64,000 nucleotides of DNA. Source: Thermocaproicibacter sp041859875. GTDB taxonomy: Bacteria > Bacillota > Clostridia > Oscillospirales > Acutalibacteraceae. This document shows, piece by piece, positions 34,718-43,390 of this stretch (the first letter of the stretch is position 1; every line of letters begins with the position of its first letter). The stretch lies in NCBI GenBank assembly GCA_041859875.1, contig JBFLFY010000010.1:1-64000 (forward strand), read 5' to 3'. Made by a program: the position numbers and the translations under genes. Below the pieces are notes generated by a model. That model did no database searches, had not been told where the DNA came from, and saw only the letters and a program-made list of their open reading frames with translations.

Positions 34718-35911
34718 TTATTCTCCGCTAATCAGTGCATACAGTTTTTGCAGTTCCCCTTCATTGGAATACGTTTCTTGGGAGAGTGCCTCCGTAAAAG
34801 CCTTCCGGTGCTCTGCATGAAGCAGCAAATCCTCCAGCCCCTGCTCAACGCCTTGCGGATTCATGGGGACAATCAGGCCGTTCTTTCCGGTTTGAATCTG
34901 GTCGGCCGCCGTGGAAAATGCAGTCACCAAGATTGGCCGCGTCATAACCATTGCCTCATCAATGGCAATCGACTTGCCTTCGAAACGGCTCGGCTGCAGG
35001 TAAACGTCACACTGCTTAAGGTACGGGTACGGGTTCGGACGCTCGCCAAGGAAAAAGACGCGGTCTTCTACATCCAGCTCTTTTGCCATGGCTTTCAGCT
35101 TTCCTTCTTCCGGCCCCATGCCGATAATGTACCAACGAAACCCGATGCCTTTCTTCTTTAGAGCCGCCACCGCGGGCAAAGCGATGTCAAGCCCTTTCTG
35201 CTCGGAAATCCGGGCAATGGAAAGCACGCGCAGGCCGCTGTAATCATCCGAAAAGCCTTTGCCCTGCTCTGCCATGGAGCGCATGAACTTTTCCGAAATA
35301 ATGTTGTAAACCACATGGCATTTCCCGGCAATTTCCGGGAAAACACGTTTTAAGGAATCAAGGCATCCTTCCGAAACTGTGCAGAGGGCGTCAAGCCTGT
35401 CCACATACGGACGGTCGATGTCACTGCAAAGGCCCATCGCTTCATAATCGCCGTGAATAAAGCCGATTTTGACCCGGCTTTTTACTTTTGTAATATTATA
35501 GTAAATTGGCTGGCCTTCCATAAACGCAACGGCAGCATCGTACTCGCCTGGTTCAGGGCGGACAGCACGGCCTTCCCATTTCCACATTTTTCCGAGCCGC
35601 TCTCCCATTGTCCCACGGCGGCCCGCAAGTGAAACCATTAGGCGGCACAGGGCTAGGACTGGATGCCCGCCGCGCAGCAGCGCGGGAAATGCCTGCCGGA
35701 TATTAAGGCGGTACTCAGCCGGAAAAAGCGGCTTCAGCAGATGTACCTGCTTTGGCACACGTTCCAGAAAAAGCCCTTCGTTTGCAAAAAGCTGCAAATC
35801 TACATCGTATTTTTCATAATTGAACAGGGAAAGAATCGTAACAAGGCTTTTTTCGATTCCACCGCTGTGCAGGCTATAGTTGATAAATAAAATTTTCTTT
35901 TTTTTCGGCAT
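34718..35911 (-). CDS. Glycosyltransferase family 4-type protein
   Basis: 397-aa GT-B fold glycosyltransferase, likely cytoplasmic and peripheral at the membrane. The N-terminal LFINYSLHSGGIEKSLVTIL holds the GGxE acceptor-side motif. The C-terminal half starts LRVLSIARISEQKGLDIAL and ends with PSRFEGKSIAIDEAMVMTRPILVTAFSTA, the nucleotide-sugar-binding EX7E-like region. It probably adds one sugar to the polysaccharide built by this locus. GGAGCAAGTC precedes the ATG. It is the last of three minus-strand genes read from the 38265-38293 promoter. Donor and acceptor are unknown. Confidence 0.87.
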   Translation of the reverse strand: MPKKKKILFINYSLHSGGIEKSLVTILSLFNYEKYDVDLQLFANEGLFLERVPKQVHLLKPLFPAEYRLNIRQAFPALLRGGHPVLALCRLMVSLAGRRGTMGERLGKMWKWEGRAVRPEPGEYDAAVAFMEGQPIYYNITKVKSRVKIGFIHGDYEAMGLCSDIDRPYVDRLDALCTVSEGCLDSLKRVFPEIAGKCHVVYNIISEKFMRSMAEQGKGFSDDYSGLRVLSIARISEQKGLDIALPAVAALKKKGIGFRWYIIGMGPEEGKLKAMAKELDVEDRVFFLGERPNPYPYLKQCDVYLQPSRFEGKSIAIDEAMVMTRPILVTAFSTAADQIQTGKNGLIVPMNPQGVEQGLEDLLLHAEHRKAFTEALSQETYSNEGELQKLYALISGE

Positions 35912-35938
35912 GACTTGCTCCTAACGAATTGCTGCAAT

Positions 35939-37003
35939 TTATTTTTTCTGCTCGTTTTTCATAAGGATACGGGAATACGCGCGGTAAAACAGGTACACAA
36001 ACGGCGTGAAGTGCAGGCGCAGAACATGAAAAACAATTCTGTCTGCACGGGAAGCGCGTTTTAAGTAATCAGACTTCACTGCCCGGCGCAAAACCGGGTT
36101 CTTCAAAATACCGTGCACCTCACGATAACGGCCGGCAAACTTTTGCGGGTTCATAGGGCTGAAACAGTTCACAAGCGCCGAATGTGCCGCATTACGCAGA
36201 AACCAGGCAAGGTGGCGCTCGCCGTACTTTTCCTGCAGGCCATGGTTTGTGAGAGTCTTTTCGACCGTTTTAAAACACTCCGTGAGCATCTCCATCTTAT
36301 GCGGGCGGTAGCGTGTGCTAAGCGAATTTGGGTTATAGCGGTAATGGTAATATGCCCCGCCCACTACAAGGAGCCGCTGGCAGACGCAGTGCGCCATAAT
36401 AGCAACCGGCAGATCCTCCAGCATGATTTTCTGCTCGTTGCCAAAGCGGATATGGTTTGCCGTAAACCAGCTGCGCAGGTACATGCGGCGCGTGGAACAT
36501 CCCAGCATTTCCACTTTGCGCCAAGGCCCGTCCTGCTGGTCGGGTCCAATCATTTCAGACAGCATTTTTTCACGGATGGCCTCGCCGTACTCCGGGTAAT
36601 TAACCGGCAGACTGCACTCACGGTGTTCCATGCGCTCCATATTCTCACGCACATAATTAAAAACGACAAGGTCGGCACGGTAAGATTCCGCAAGCGAATA
36701 CAGGTCACGGAACATATCCTCGTCTACCCAGTCGTCGGAGTCAATGAAAAGCAGGTATTTCCCCGTAGCATGCTCCACACCGTAGTTTCGGGTATCGCCA
36801 AGGCCGCCGTGGGGTTTGTCGAGCACCCTCACACGACGGTCAAATTCATAGCTTCTTGCGGCTTTAAGGGAGCCGTCGGTTGAAGCATCATTTACAAGTA
36901 AAAGCTCAAAATCCGTAAAACTCTGCGCCAGAATACTCTTTACACAGTCGTCCAAGTATTTTTCTACGTTGTAGACCGGTACTATCACGCTTATCTGCGG
37001 CAA
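35939..37003 (-). CDS. Glycosyltransferase family 2 protein
   Basis: 354-aa GT-A fold enzyme. It starts PQISVIVPVYNVEKYLDDCVKSIL, with LLLVNDASTDGS and the metal-binding DxD in LLFIDSDDWVDEDMF (about residue 90). The C-terminal region resembles the surface-polysaccharide transferases often called EpsH/EpsJ-like. GGAGG is 7 bases before the TTG at 37003 but only one base from the TTG at 37009, so I use 37003 (MPQISVI). It lies between two other glycosyltransferase genes in one operon. The sugar is unknown. Confidence 0.88.
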   Translation of the reverse strand: MPQISVIVPVYNVEKYLDDCVKSILAQSFTDFELLLVNDASTDGSLKAARSYEFDRRVRVLDKPHGGLGDTRNYGVEHATGKYLLFIDSDDWVDEDMFRDLYSLAESYRADLVVFNYVRENMERMEHRECSLPVNYPEYGEAIREKMLSEMIGPDQQDGPWRKVEMLGCSTRRMYLRSWFTANHIRFGNEQKIMLEDLPVAIMAHCVCQRLLVVGGAYYHYRYNPNSLSTRYRPHKMEMLTECFKTVEKTLTNHGLQEKYGERHLAWFLRNAAHSALVNCFSPMNPQKFAGRYREVHGILKNPVLRRAVKSDYLKRASRADRIVFHVLRLHFTPFVYLFYRAYSRILMKNEQKK

Positions 37004-37005
37004 AA

Positions 37006-38187
37006 TCAAACCTCCAATTTTCCGGTAACTGTAAACAGAAGAATCCTCTTCATAATAATGCGCCAGTCAAAATGCTCTTCCGCAAAGCGGCGCTCCTGCT
37101 GAACAAGCCCGGCATTAAAGCGGCAGCGCCATGCGAATCCGCTTACAAGCTCCATATTAACAGGCGCGTCAAAATTCGGAAGTTTCATGGCAAATGGAAC
37201 TTCCCTGCCGAGGCCAACGTCTTCATAAGCATAAATAAATGGGATTCCCGCGGCACAGAAAAGCTTGGTAAGATAAGGGGAATGATAAATTGTGCCGCTT
37301 TTATAGAGACCCAAATTGGAAGCAGCAACCGTGTGCGTACAACACAGGCTGTTCATCTGCTCCATATTTTTCAGTTCAATAAAATGAATGCACTGTGACG
37401 CGCAGGTTTGTTCTGCTTCAGCGCGGAGAGGCTTAAGGTCTTCCTCGCGGCCAGCAACATCCAATGCAATCGGTTCACGGTGAGTATTGTTCCGGCAGTA
37501 CTGGTCAAGTCCATGGAAGAGCCTTTCAAAACCACAGAGGAGCGGGTCTTCCACAACGGCCAATATGGTAATGGGGTCCTCCAGACTTTCGCTGCCGGAA
37601 CGCACATGGAATTTACTCACGCAAGTTCCGCGGCTGACAGAAACAGCCGGGACCCCATAAATGCTGTGTATCGGCAGTTCGAAGGAAACGGCTGAATCCA
37701 CCCAGCTTGTAATGCCAATTTTATTGGCCCGCTGCCGCAGCAGTTTTCCATAAAGGTTCAAATTGGTGAGCAGGCTTTTGCGCTGACCTTTTTGCTGCAT
37801 CTCATGATGATACATTTCCTCAAAAGGGTAAACAGTCGGCTCATAAATGACTTTAGCCCCAAATTTCTGGTTTTTCACGGCCATCGCAATCTTTGCAAGA
37901 TCAGAGTGCAAAAGCCTGCTTTTAAGGTAGAGAAAGTCATAGGCATCTTCATGATGTAAAAAATTTAGTACATAAGAGCAAAAATTGTGAGTGGAATTTT
38001 TTTTGTTTAAAAAACCAACCTGCCTTTTTTCGTTGCCAATGCAGCTGACAATGCTGGTTCCGTCACGGCAGATATAGTCCGCCTGATTTCCCATTTGACG
38101 CACGCCGCCAACTTTATAAACAACGTCCTGCCGAAACAGCTCCGAACTGAAATCCACAGGGTCGATTCCAACATAAAGGAATCTCAT
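37006..38187 (-). CDS. Divergent GT-B-like glycosyltransferase, paralogue A
   Basis: 393-aa protein that I do not recognise as a named family, but it is a clear paralogue of the gene at 42194-43375 (also 393 aa). Both start with MKFLY/MRFLY, share a C-terminal block AAGIPF-YAYED and end in a DWxIIMKRxLxF motif. The AAGIPFIYAYED segment resembles the donor-binding loop of GT-B enzymes. The middle is poorly conserved between the two. GGGGGGTGGGG precedes the ATG at 38187. It is the first gene after the promoter at 38265-38293 and is divergent from a GT4 gene. The role as a sugar transferase is inferred from context and this C-terminal pattern. Confidence 0.65.
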   Translation of the reverse strand: MRFLYVGIDPVDFSSELFRQDVVYKVGGVRQMGNQADYICRDGTSIVSCIGNEKRQVGFLNKKNSTHNFCSYVLNFLHHEDAYDFLYLKSRLLHSDLAKIAMAVKNQKFGAKVIYEPTVYPFEEMYHHEMQQKGQRKSLLTNLNLYGKLLRQRANKIGITSWVDSAVSFELPIHSIYGVPAVSVSRGTCVSKFHVRSGSESLEDPITILAVVEDPLLCGFERLFHGLDQYCRNNTHREPIALDVAGREEDLKPLRAEAEQTCASQCIHFIELKNMEQMNSLCCTHTVAASNLGLYKSGTIYHSPYLTKLFCAAGIPFIYAYEDVGLGREVPFAMKLPNFDAPVNMELVSGFAWRCRFNAGLVQQERRFAEEHFDWRIIMKRILLFTVTGKLEV

Positions 38188-38264
38188 AACCCCACCCCCC
38201 ACAACACTTTGCAACAGCCAGTTCTATTCTGAGTGACAAGGTTTCGTGCTTCTTTACAAAATGG

Positions 38265-38293
38265 ATTATACCATTTTTTCAGTTACGGAACAA
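38265..38293 (-). promoter_or_regulatory. Promoter of the left glycosyltransferase operon
   Basis: On the minus strand TTGTTC (38288-38293), 17-bp spacer, TGG-TATAAT (TATAAT at 38265-38270). Confidence 0.68.
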
Positions 38294-38348
38294 GGCTTTT
38301 GTTCGAATTTGCCGTTCCTTTCCGCGTGGTTTTTCCCGGTAGGCGCCG

Positions 38349-38377
38349 TTGAAATTCGGAATAGGGTATGCTATGCT
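38349..38377 (+). promoter_or_regulatory. Promoter of the plus-strand GT4 gene
   Basis: TTGAAA (38349-38354), 17-bp spacer, TATGCT (38372-38377). It diverges from the promoter at 38265-38293, making this the control region for the left half of the locus. Confidence 0.65.
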
Positions 38378-38407
38378 TGTAGCATTGAAAAAATGGAGTG
38401 ATTCTGG

Positions 38408-39664
38408 ATGAAAAACTGCCTTGTATTTTTGACAAAAACCTTCCCATTTGACACAGGGGAAGAATTTATCGCGAACGAGCTTCCAGCACTTTCGCGGGAA
38501 TTTGAAAAAATATTTCTTCTGCCTACCTCGGTCGCGGAACACGCGTTGCAAACCCGAAATGTACCGGAAAACACTGTTGTGTGCCCTATCCGCGCATCAG
38601 CAGTTATGCAGGAACTGAAGCCGCTTGCCGCCCGGTATTTTTTCAGCCTGCCCCAGGAATACAAAAGCCTGCAGGAAAGCCTTGCCGTTGGGCATTCGCC
38701 GAAACGCCGGGCCTTCCTCTGCTATTTTGCCGCTAAAGGGGCTGTGGTCGCGCAAAAAGCAGCCGCTCTGCTGAAAGATGCCGGGCTTAACGAATGCGGC
38801 GGTGTGACATTCTACAGCTACTGGCTTTACGACACAGCGCTTGCCGCGCTGAAACTGAAAGCCTCGTGCAAGGCGGAAAAATGCCTTGCCTTCAGCCGAG
38901 CCCACCGTTATGACCTTTACCCCGAACACAGCCGCTTCGGCTACCTGCCCCTGCGGAATTACCTGCTGAAAGGCCTTGACGGCGTTTTTCCATGCTCGGA
39001 GGATGGAAGCGTTTGCCTAAAAAAGGCCTGCCCGGAGTATGCCGCAAAAATTCACACAGCCTACCTTGGGACAAAAGATTTTGGCACCGGCCCTTCCAGT
39101 TCAGAGGGAGCGTTCCACATCGTAAGCTGCTGCCACATTTCGCCTGTGAAGCGTGTCGAGCTTTTGGCACAGGCGCTGGGCAAACTTTCCGGCAGCGGCC
39201 TGCAGCTGAAATGGACTCACTGCGGCGGAGGCGACGGCCTGGAAGCGCTGAAAAGCTATGCAAAGGAAAACCTTGCCTTTTTGGACGCTAAGCTGCCCGG
39301 TGAAGTAAAAAATGACCGTCTGATGGAGCTTTACCGCAGCACTCCTGTTGATTTATTTGTTAATACAAGCAGTTCGGAAGGCCTTCCCGTCAGCATTATG
39401 GAGGCCTGCTCCTTCGGAATTCCTGCACTTGCTACGAATGTAGGCGGCACGTCGGAAATTGTGCGGGATGGTGAAAACGGCTTCCTTTTGAAGCCCGATT
39501 TCACTGTGGAAGCTCTGGCGCAAAAGATTGAGCAGATTTGCCGCATGACAGCAGAAGAGCGGAATTCCCTGCGAACTGCTTCCCGCAAAATCTGGGAAGA
39601 GAACTTTAATGCAGAGAAAAATTATGCCCGTTTTGCGGAGAGAATTGACGCACTGCATCATTGA
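38408..39664 (+). CDS. Glycosyltransferase family 4-type protein, paralogue B1
   Basis: 418-aa GT-B glycosyltransferase, paralogue of the gene at 43391-44608. Both begin with a K..LVFLTKTFPFDTGEEFIANEL-like segment, share FSRAHRYDLYPEHSRFGYLPLRN / ITRAHGFDIHSERSKHGYLPMRT, and end with SSSEGLPVSIMEACSFGIPALATNVGGT, the strongly conserved EX7E donor site of GT4. It is the only glycosyltransferase of this locus on the plus strand. GGAG is about 10 bases before the ATG. The donor sugar is unknown. Confidence 0.87.
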   Translation: MKNCLVFLTKTFPFDTGEEFIANELPALSREFEKIFLLPTSVAEHALQTRNVPENTVVCPIRASAVMQELKPLAARYFFSLPQEYKSLQESLAVGHSPKRRAFLCYFAAKGAVVAQKAAALLKDAGLNECGGVTFYSYWLYDTALAALKLKASCKAEKCLAFSRAHRYDLYPEHSRFGYLPLRNYLLKGLDGVFPCSEDGSVCLKKACPEYAAKIHTAYLGTKDFGTGPSSSEGAFHIVSCCHISPVKRVELLAQALGKLSGSGLQLKWTHCGGGDGLEALKSYAKENLAFLDAKLPGEVKNDRLMELYRSTPVDLFVNTSSSEGLPVSIMEACSFGIPALATNVGGTSEIVRDGENGFLLKPDFTVEALAQKIEQICRMTAEERNSLRTASRKIWEENFNAEKNYARFAERIDALHH

Positions 39665-39688
39665 CGCACAAATAGCACCGGCAGACGT

Positions 39689-39728
39689 GAAGAAGGGACT
39701 GTTTTCCAGCAGCCCCTTCTTCTGTGTT
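39689..39728 (+). terminator. Terminator after GT4 paralogue B1
   Basis: GAAGAAGGG / CCCCTTCTTC arms (39689-39722) with a 15-base loop, followed by TGTGTTTGCTT. Confidence 0.6.
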
Positions 39729-39731
39729 TGC

Positions 39732-40112
39732 TTATAAAATATTTTGTAAGTTTGGAATTTCCGATTCGTTCAAATAGGAAATCTGCACAAGGCCACGGTC
39801 ACATTCCGAAAGGAAAGAATCGTCGGCGCCCTCCTTGCAGAGAGCCGGCAAAAGGGCCAGTGTCTGGTCTATTTCCTCCAGTTGGCTGTGTATCATATAA
39901 GTACACAGCGCCTGGTGCGCATTCTTCCAATCCTGCGAAGCTTTCAGGCTCAGCGCATACGCAGCCGCCGAGTCACCGCTTTCTTCCGCTTTCTTTGCCA
40001 TTGTAACCGTCTGTGCCATCTGTGCTGTCACATCCTGTGTGTGGCGCAGCCCAATGATGCAAATGGTCAGACTGATAACCGCTAAAATGACAGCCGCCCA
40101 TATTCGCTTCAT
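39732..40112 (-). CDS. DUF4363 family protein
   Basis: 126-aa protein with one N-terminal membrane anchor (WAAVILAVISLTICIIGL) and an extracytoplasmic, helical, acidic remainder, as in the DUF4363 family. It overlaps the DUF421 gene by 4 bp (ATGA), with GGAG before the ATG at 40112. DUF421 and DUF4363 neighbours are common in Clostridia and often linked to sporulating species, but their function is not established. Here the pair interrupts the glycosyltransferase locus. Confidence 0.75.
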   Translation of the reverse strand: MKRIWAAVILAVISLTICIIGLRHTQDVTAQMAQTVTMAKKAEESGDSAAAYALSLKASQDWKNAHQALCTYMIHSQLEEIDQTLALLPALCKEGADDSFLSECDRGLVQISYLNESEIPNLQNIL

Positions 40113-40786
40113 GCTGCTCCATCCTTTCGAACAATGAAGAAATCGCCGGCAGCGTTGGCCGTCATCAAGAAGACTTCCGAAAGCTCTATGCTCTGATTCT
40201 CCAGCACGTCAGACACCCATTTTCGATTCTGGCGGCAGAGCGCCAAAGACAAATCTGAGATTTTGCCATCGCTTACTACAACCGCTTCAAGGCCCTTATC
40301 CGGCTGAACAACATTCAGGGCCTCCGCGGTTGGCTGCGCTTTTTCCGGTTTTTTAATGACACTGATTTTTCCGTTTGTTTCCACAATAGCATAGGCAATA
40401 TCTTCAATGCTGAAAACATCTTTCTGGCGCAGCTGCTCAAAGAGATCTTCCGTCGTCATACGCAGGCGCGCCATCTCGCTCTGCTGAACTTTTCCATCAT
40501 AGATCACAATAATAGGCCTTCCGCAGATAGCCCGGCGGAAATGGGGAAACTTCAGCATAGCGCAGGACACCGCCATTTCGCCGATAACCAGCACCGCAAT
40601 CGGGATAAGGCCGCTGAGAAGAGGCTGGCCGCTGTCCTGCATTGGTATGGCAGCCAGGTTTGAAATCAGCAGCGTAACTACAAGTTCGCTCGTCTGCATT
40701 TCGCTGATTTGCCGTTTGCCCATGAGGCGCACGGCTGCTATCACAACGGCATACAGCAGAATTGTACGAATAAAAGAGATTGCCAT
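40109..40786 (-). CDS. DUF421 domain-containing membrane protein (YetF/YdfR-like)
   Basis: 225-aa protein with three N-terminal membrane segments (about residues 5-80) containing RTILLYAVVIAAVRLMGKRQISEM and SELVVTLLISNLAAIPM, hallmarks of DUF421. A cytoplasmic C-terminal part carries GRPIIVIYDGKVQ and DDLFEQLRQKDVFSIEDIAYAIVETNG-type sequence (here TEDLFEQL). GGAG lies before the ATG at 40786. It is translationally coupled to the DUF4363 gene. Relatives in Bacillus have been linked to spore germination, but this assignment is not secure. Confidence 0.85.
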   Translation of the reverse strand: MAISFIRTILLYAVVIAAVRLMGKRQISEMQTSELVVTLLISNLAAIPMQDSGQPLLSGLIPIAVLVIGEMAVSCAMLKFPHFRRAICGRPIIVIYDGKVQQSEMARLRMTTEDLFEQLRQKDVFSIEDIAYAIVETNGKISVIKKPEKAQPTAEALNVVQPDKGLEAVVVSDGKISDLSLALCRQNRKWVSDVLENQSIELSEVFLMTANAAGDFFIVRKDGAA

Positions 40787-40857
40787 TACTCCATCACCTG
40801 CAGTTTAGTATGCTGTGATTTCATCTGTCTATGCGTTTTGAACAAGTACACAGCAGA

Positions 40858-40893
40858 AAAAGGGTTCCTGCCAGCTCAGGCAGAAACCCTTTG
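40858..40893 (-). terminator. Terminator of the wzy-GT-GT-wzz operon
   Basis: On the minus strand AAAGGGTTTCTGCC / GGCAGGAACCCTTT with a 6-base loop, followed by TTCTG. It lies 24 bases after the stop of the Wzz-like gene. Confidence 0.7.
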
Positions 40894-40916
40894 ATTTTCG
40901 CTGATATGCATCTGTT

Positions 40917-42179
40917 TCAGACATCTGTAATAACAAAGCCCGCTACTGCTCCGCCAGCTTCCGCGACGCTGCGCAGGGAGTCATGCAGGACTTTATAGGA
41001 AGTAGTGCCGTACTGGGCTGTAAGCACTACAGCCTGTGCAGCTGCGGCGATACTCTCAAGATCCGGGTACTCGCTTTCCGACGGAGCCGAAACAATAATA
41101 TAGTCGAACCGTTCTTCAGCCTCGGTTTTCAGCTTTGCAAAGCTCTTTGCAAGCAAATCGGCTGGGTTGCCCTTCTCCGTCTTGCCTGCTGCAACAAGGT
41201 TCAGCCCTTCATAGTCCGGAACTTCGGCAACCGCTTCGGAGAGGGATGTGGAGCCGCTCAAAACGTCGCTAAGCGTTTTTGCCGGCTGGACTTTAAACTT
41301 TTCCGCAAGTGCAGGTTCGCGCAGGTCTGCATCCACGGCAAGGACTTTTTTACCGGCGCCTGCCAAAGCTGCAGCAAAGCCAGCCGCCGTTTCTGCGCCT
41401 CCGCTGTCTTTTCCTGCGCTGGCAACCACAAAGCATTTTGCGGTCCCACATTGGTGAAGCGTAACTGCGCGCAGTTTACGGAAGGCATCCTCATATTCTG
41501 TGCCGCGCTTGTCATGTGGGACCTCACCGAGGAGTTTCGTCTTCATGTTTTCTTCCGCAAAGCGGGCGTTACGCACAGAACGGTCGCTCAGCACACAAAT
41601 CAGACCATAGCAGACATAGATGATGAAGCCAAGGATCAGTCCCAGTATCCCTGCTTTCACCATAGAGGATTTTTTAGAGCTGGCCTGCACCGGCTGTGCC
41701 TTATCCGTAATGACAGCCGTCAGTTTCGGCGAGGAGAACTGCTGCGTAATTTCTTCCCCAAGTATCTGTGCGGCTGTGTCTGAAATTTGAGCCGCATGGC
41801 CTCCATCTGCCGTCTGCACCGTTAACTTGATAACCGGTGCGCCGTTCATCTGTTCGCCGGAAATCTTGCTGATGCTGCCCTTGTCAAGATGAAGGCGCTC
41901 CGCAGTCTTTTCGACCAAATCATTGGAACCGGCCTGCGCAACCGCCGTGGACACTCGAATGCCAAGTATGCCGGAATACTGCTGACGGTAATCGGCATCC
42001 GCATTTTGCGGTATTTCGCAAGAAAGGGTCAGCGTTGTGTTGGCTGAATAGGAAAAGTGCAGAAATTTCAGCGGCAGAAGACCGCAGACGATACCAAAGG
42101 CAAGAACCACAAGAAGAAACTTCACACGGTTTCGCTTAAAAAAGTGCATGATTTCTGAAAAGCTGATAAACAGTTCCAT
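40917..42179 (-). CDS. Wzz chain-length regulator fused to a degenerate BY-kinase domain
   Basis: 420-aa protein. The Wzz-like part has a transmembrane helix at about residues 18-40 (KFLLVVLAFGIVCGLLPL), an extracytoplasmic region, and a second helix at about 178-200 (VKAGILGLILGFIIYVCYGL), as in CpsC/CapA. The cytoplasmic part resembles CpsD/BY-kinases: Walker A' is kept (VLAVDADLREP), but the Walker A lysine-serine is absent (DSGGAET in place of GEGKST), Walker B reads IIVSAPS instead of IIIDTPP, and no C-terminal tyrosine cluster exists. It is therefore probably not an active kinase but a regulator of chain length or scaffold. GGAGG precedes the ATG. Confidence 0.82.
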   Translation of the reverse strand: MELFISFSEIMHFFKRNRVKFLLVVLAFGIVCGLLPLKFLHFSYSANTTLTLSCEIPQNADADYRQQYSGILGIRVSTAVAQAGSNDLVEKTAERLHLDKGSISKISGEQMNGAPVIKLTVQTADGGHAAQISDTAAQILGEEITQQFSSPKLTAVITDKAQPVQASSKKSSMVKAGILGLILGFIIYVCYGLICVLSDRSVRNARFAEENMKTKLLGEVPHDKRGTEYEDAFRKLRAVTLHQCGTAKCFVVASAGKDSGGAETAAGFAAALAGAGKKVLAVDADLREPALAEKFKVQPAKTLSDVLSGSTSLSEAVAEVPDYEGLNLVAAGKTEKGNPADLLAKSFAKLKTEAEERFDYIIVSAPSESEYPDLESIAAAAQAVVLTAQYGTTSYKVLHDSLRSVAEAGGAVAGFVITDV

Positions 42180-42193
42180 TGGAGAACCTCCTA

Positions 42194-43375
42194 TTAATTT
42201 CCCTGATTTGCAGCGCCCGCAAAATCAAGCACGCGCTTCATAATAATTTTCCAGTCGTAATGATCTTTGGCAAACTGCCGTTCCTTTGCCGGAAGGCCCG
42301 GGTCACTACGGCAATTTTCCACAAATTTTACAACATCCTCTATCTTAACCGGGGAAGCGTCGTTTGGTATTTTAAGCGTAAACGGCGCGTCTGCCGGAAG
42401 TGTATCCTCATAAGCATAAACAAATGGAATTCCCGCCGCACAGTATTCACGCGACTTGAGCGGCGACATGGCGTACAGTTTCAGCCTGTAGCCGCCAAGC
42501 ACGGAAACCGCGGCGTCATAAGAACCATAAATTTTCTGCAGTTCATTCGCGCTTTTGTACCCAAGAAAACGGACATTGCCGGCAACATGAAGTTCCTCCG
42601 CACGCTTTTCCAGGGCAGGAAGCGTTTCGTTCCTGCCGACAATGTCAAAATAAATGCTGTTTTTTTTGCTGCCGGTGTATTGGGCCATTCCCTCAACGAA
42701 CCGGGAATAGCCGTGCGAGATTGTTGTCCCAACAACACCTAAAATATGGATTTTCTGTGGGTCGGTCTTTTTCTTTGCCAAGACGGTTTCATCAATTTCA
42801 ATGCCGTTTTCCAGCATTGCGCAGGGGATGCCCCATAATTTTTTTACCGGCGAGCCAAAAACGGCCAAGGCATCTACTTGCCGCTTCATCTTAGGCGCTG
42901 CTGTACAATGCTGCAAAACCTCAAACAGGTATCCTGCAAAAGAACGAAGGTTCCGCTGTTTCCATGCGCTATGCAGCAAGCGCCGGTAAGTGCTCCAGTA
43001 TGGATAAGTTGCCACTTCAAAAATTACTTTGCAGGAGGGGTTCCCCGCTTTCGCGGCAGCCGCGATGCGGTATGCGTACGGGTTTGCCAGAAGGCCTTTG
43101 ATGTAGACCGCATCGTAAGCGCCCTTTTGAGCTAAGTCGCAGATGCGGTCGGTTATGGCCTGCTGCTGCTTTCGCCAACGCATTCCCGACTCAAAAGGCT
43201 TCTGCTGCACGGGCAGGTCCGCTTCGCTGTACAAAGCGACGCTGCTGCTTTCAACGCAGGTGTAAAACGCTTCCCACCCTAGGCGGGCTACGCCCCTAGT
43301 CTGGCCGACGACTTTCTTGAGTATTCCGGAGTACTGCCTGCTTCTGCTGACGCTGCTTGCATATAAAAACTTCAT
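42194..43375 (-). CDS. Divergent GT-B-like glycosyltransferase, paralogue A2
   Basis: 393-aa paralogue of the gene at 37006-38187. The second half is more typical of GT-B enzymes: IHILGVVGTTISHGYSRFVEGM, a DIVGRNETLPAL segment, NVRFLGYKSANELQKIYGSYDAAVSVL, then SPLKSREYCAAGIPFVYAYED and a terminal DWKIIMKRVLDF. The N-terminal half begins MKFLYASSVSRSRQYSGILKKV. ATG at 43375 is preceded by GGAGCGG; an ATG at 43387 lacks a ribosome site. It lies in the wzy-GT4-GT-wzz operon. Acceptor and donor are unknown. Confidence 0.72.
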   Translation of the reverse strand: MKFLYASSVSRSRQYSGILKKVVGQTRGVARLGWEAFYTCVESSSVALYSEADLPVQQKPFESGMRWRKQQQAITDRICDLAQKGAYDAVYIKGLLANPYAYRIAAAAKAGNPSCKVIFEVATYPYWSTYRRLLHSAWKQRNLRSFAGYLFEVLQHCTAAPKMKRQVDALAVFGSPVKKLWGIPCAMLENGIEIDETVLAKKKTDPQKIHILGVVGTTISHGYSRFVEGMAQYTGSKKNSIYFDIVGRNETLPALEKRAEELHVAGNVRFLGYKSANELQKIYGSYDAAVSVLGGYRLKLYAMSPLKSREYCAAGIPFVYAYEDTLPADAPFTLKIPNDASPVKIEDVVKFVENCRSDPGLPAKERQFAKDHYDWKIIMKRVLDFAGAANQGN

Positions 43376-43390
43376 AATCCGCTCCATTAT

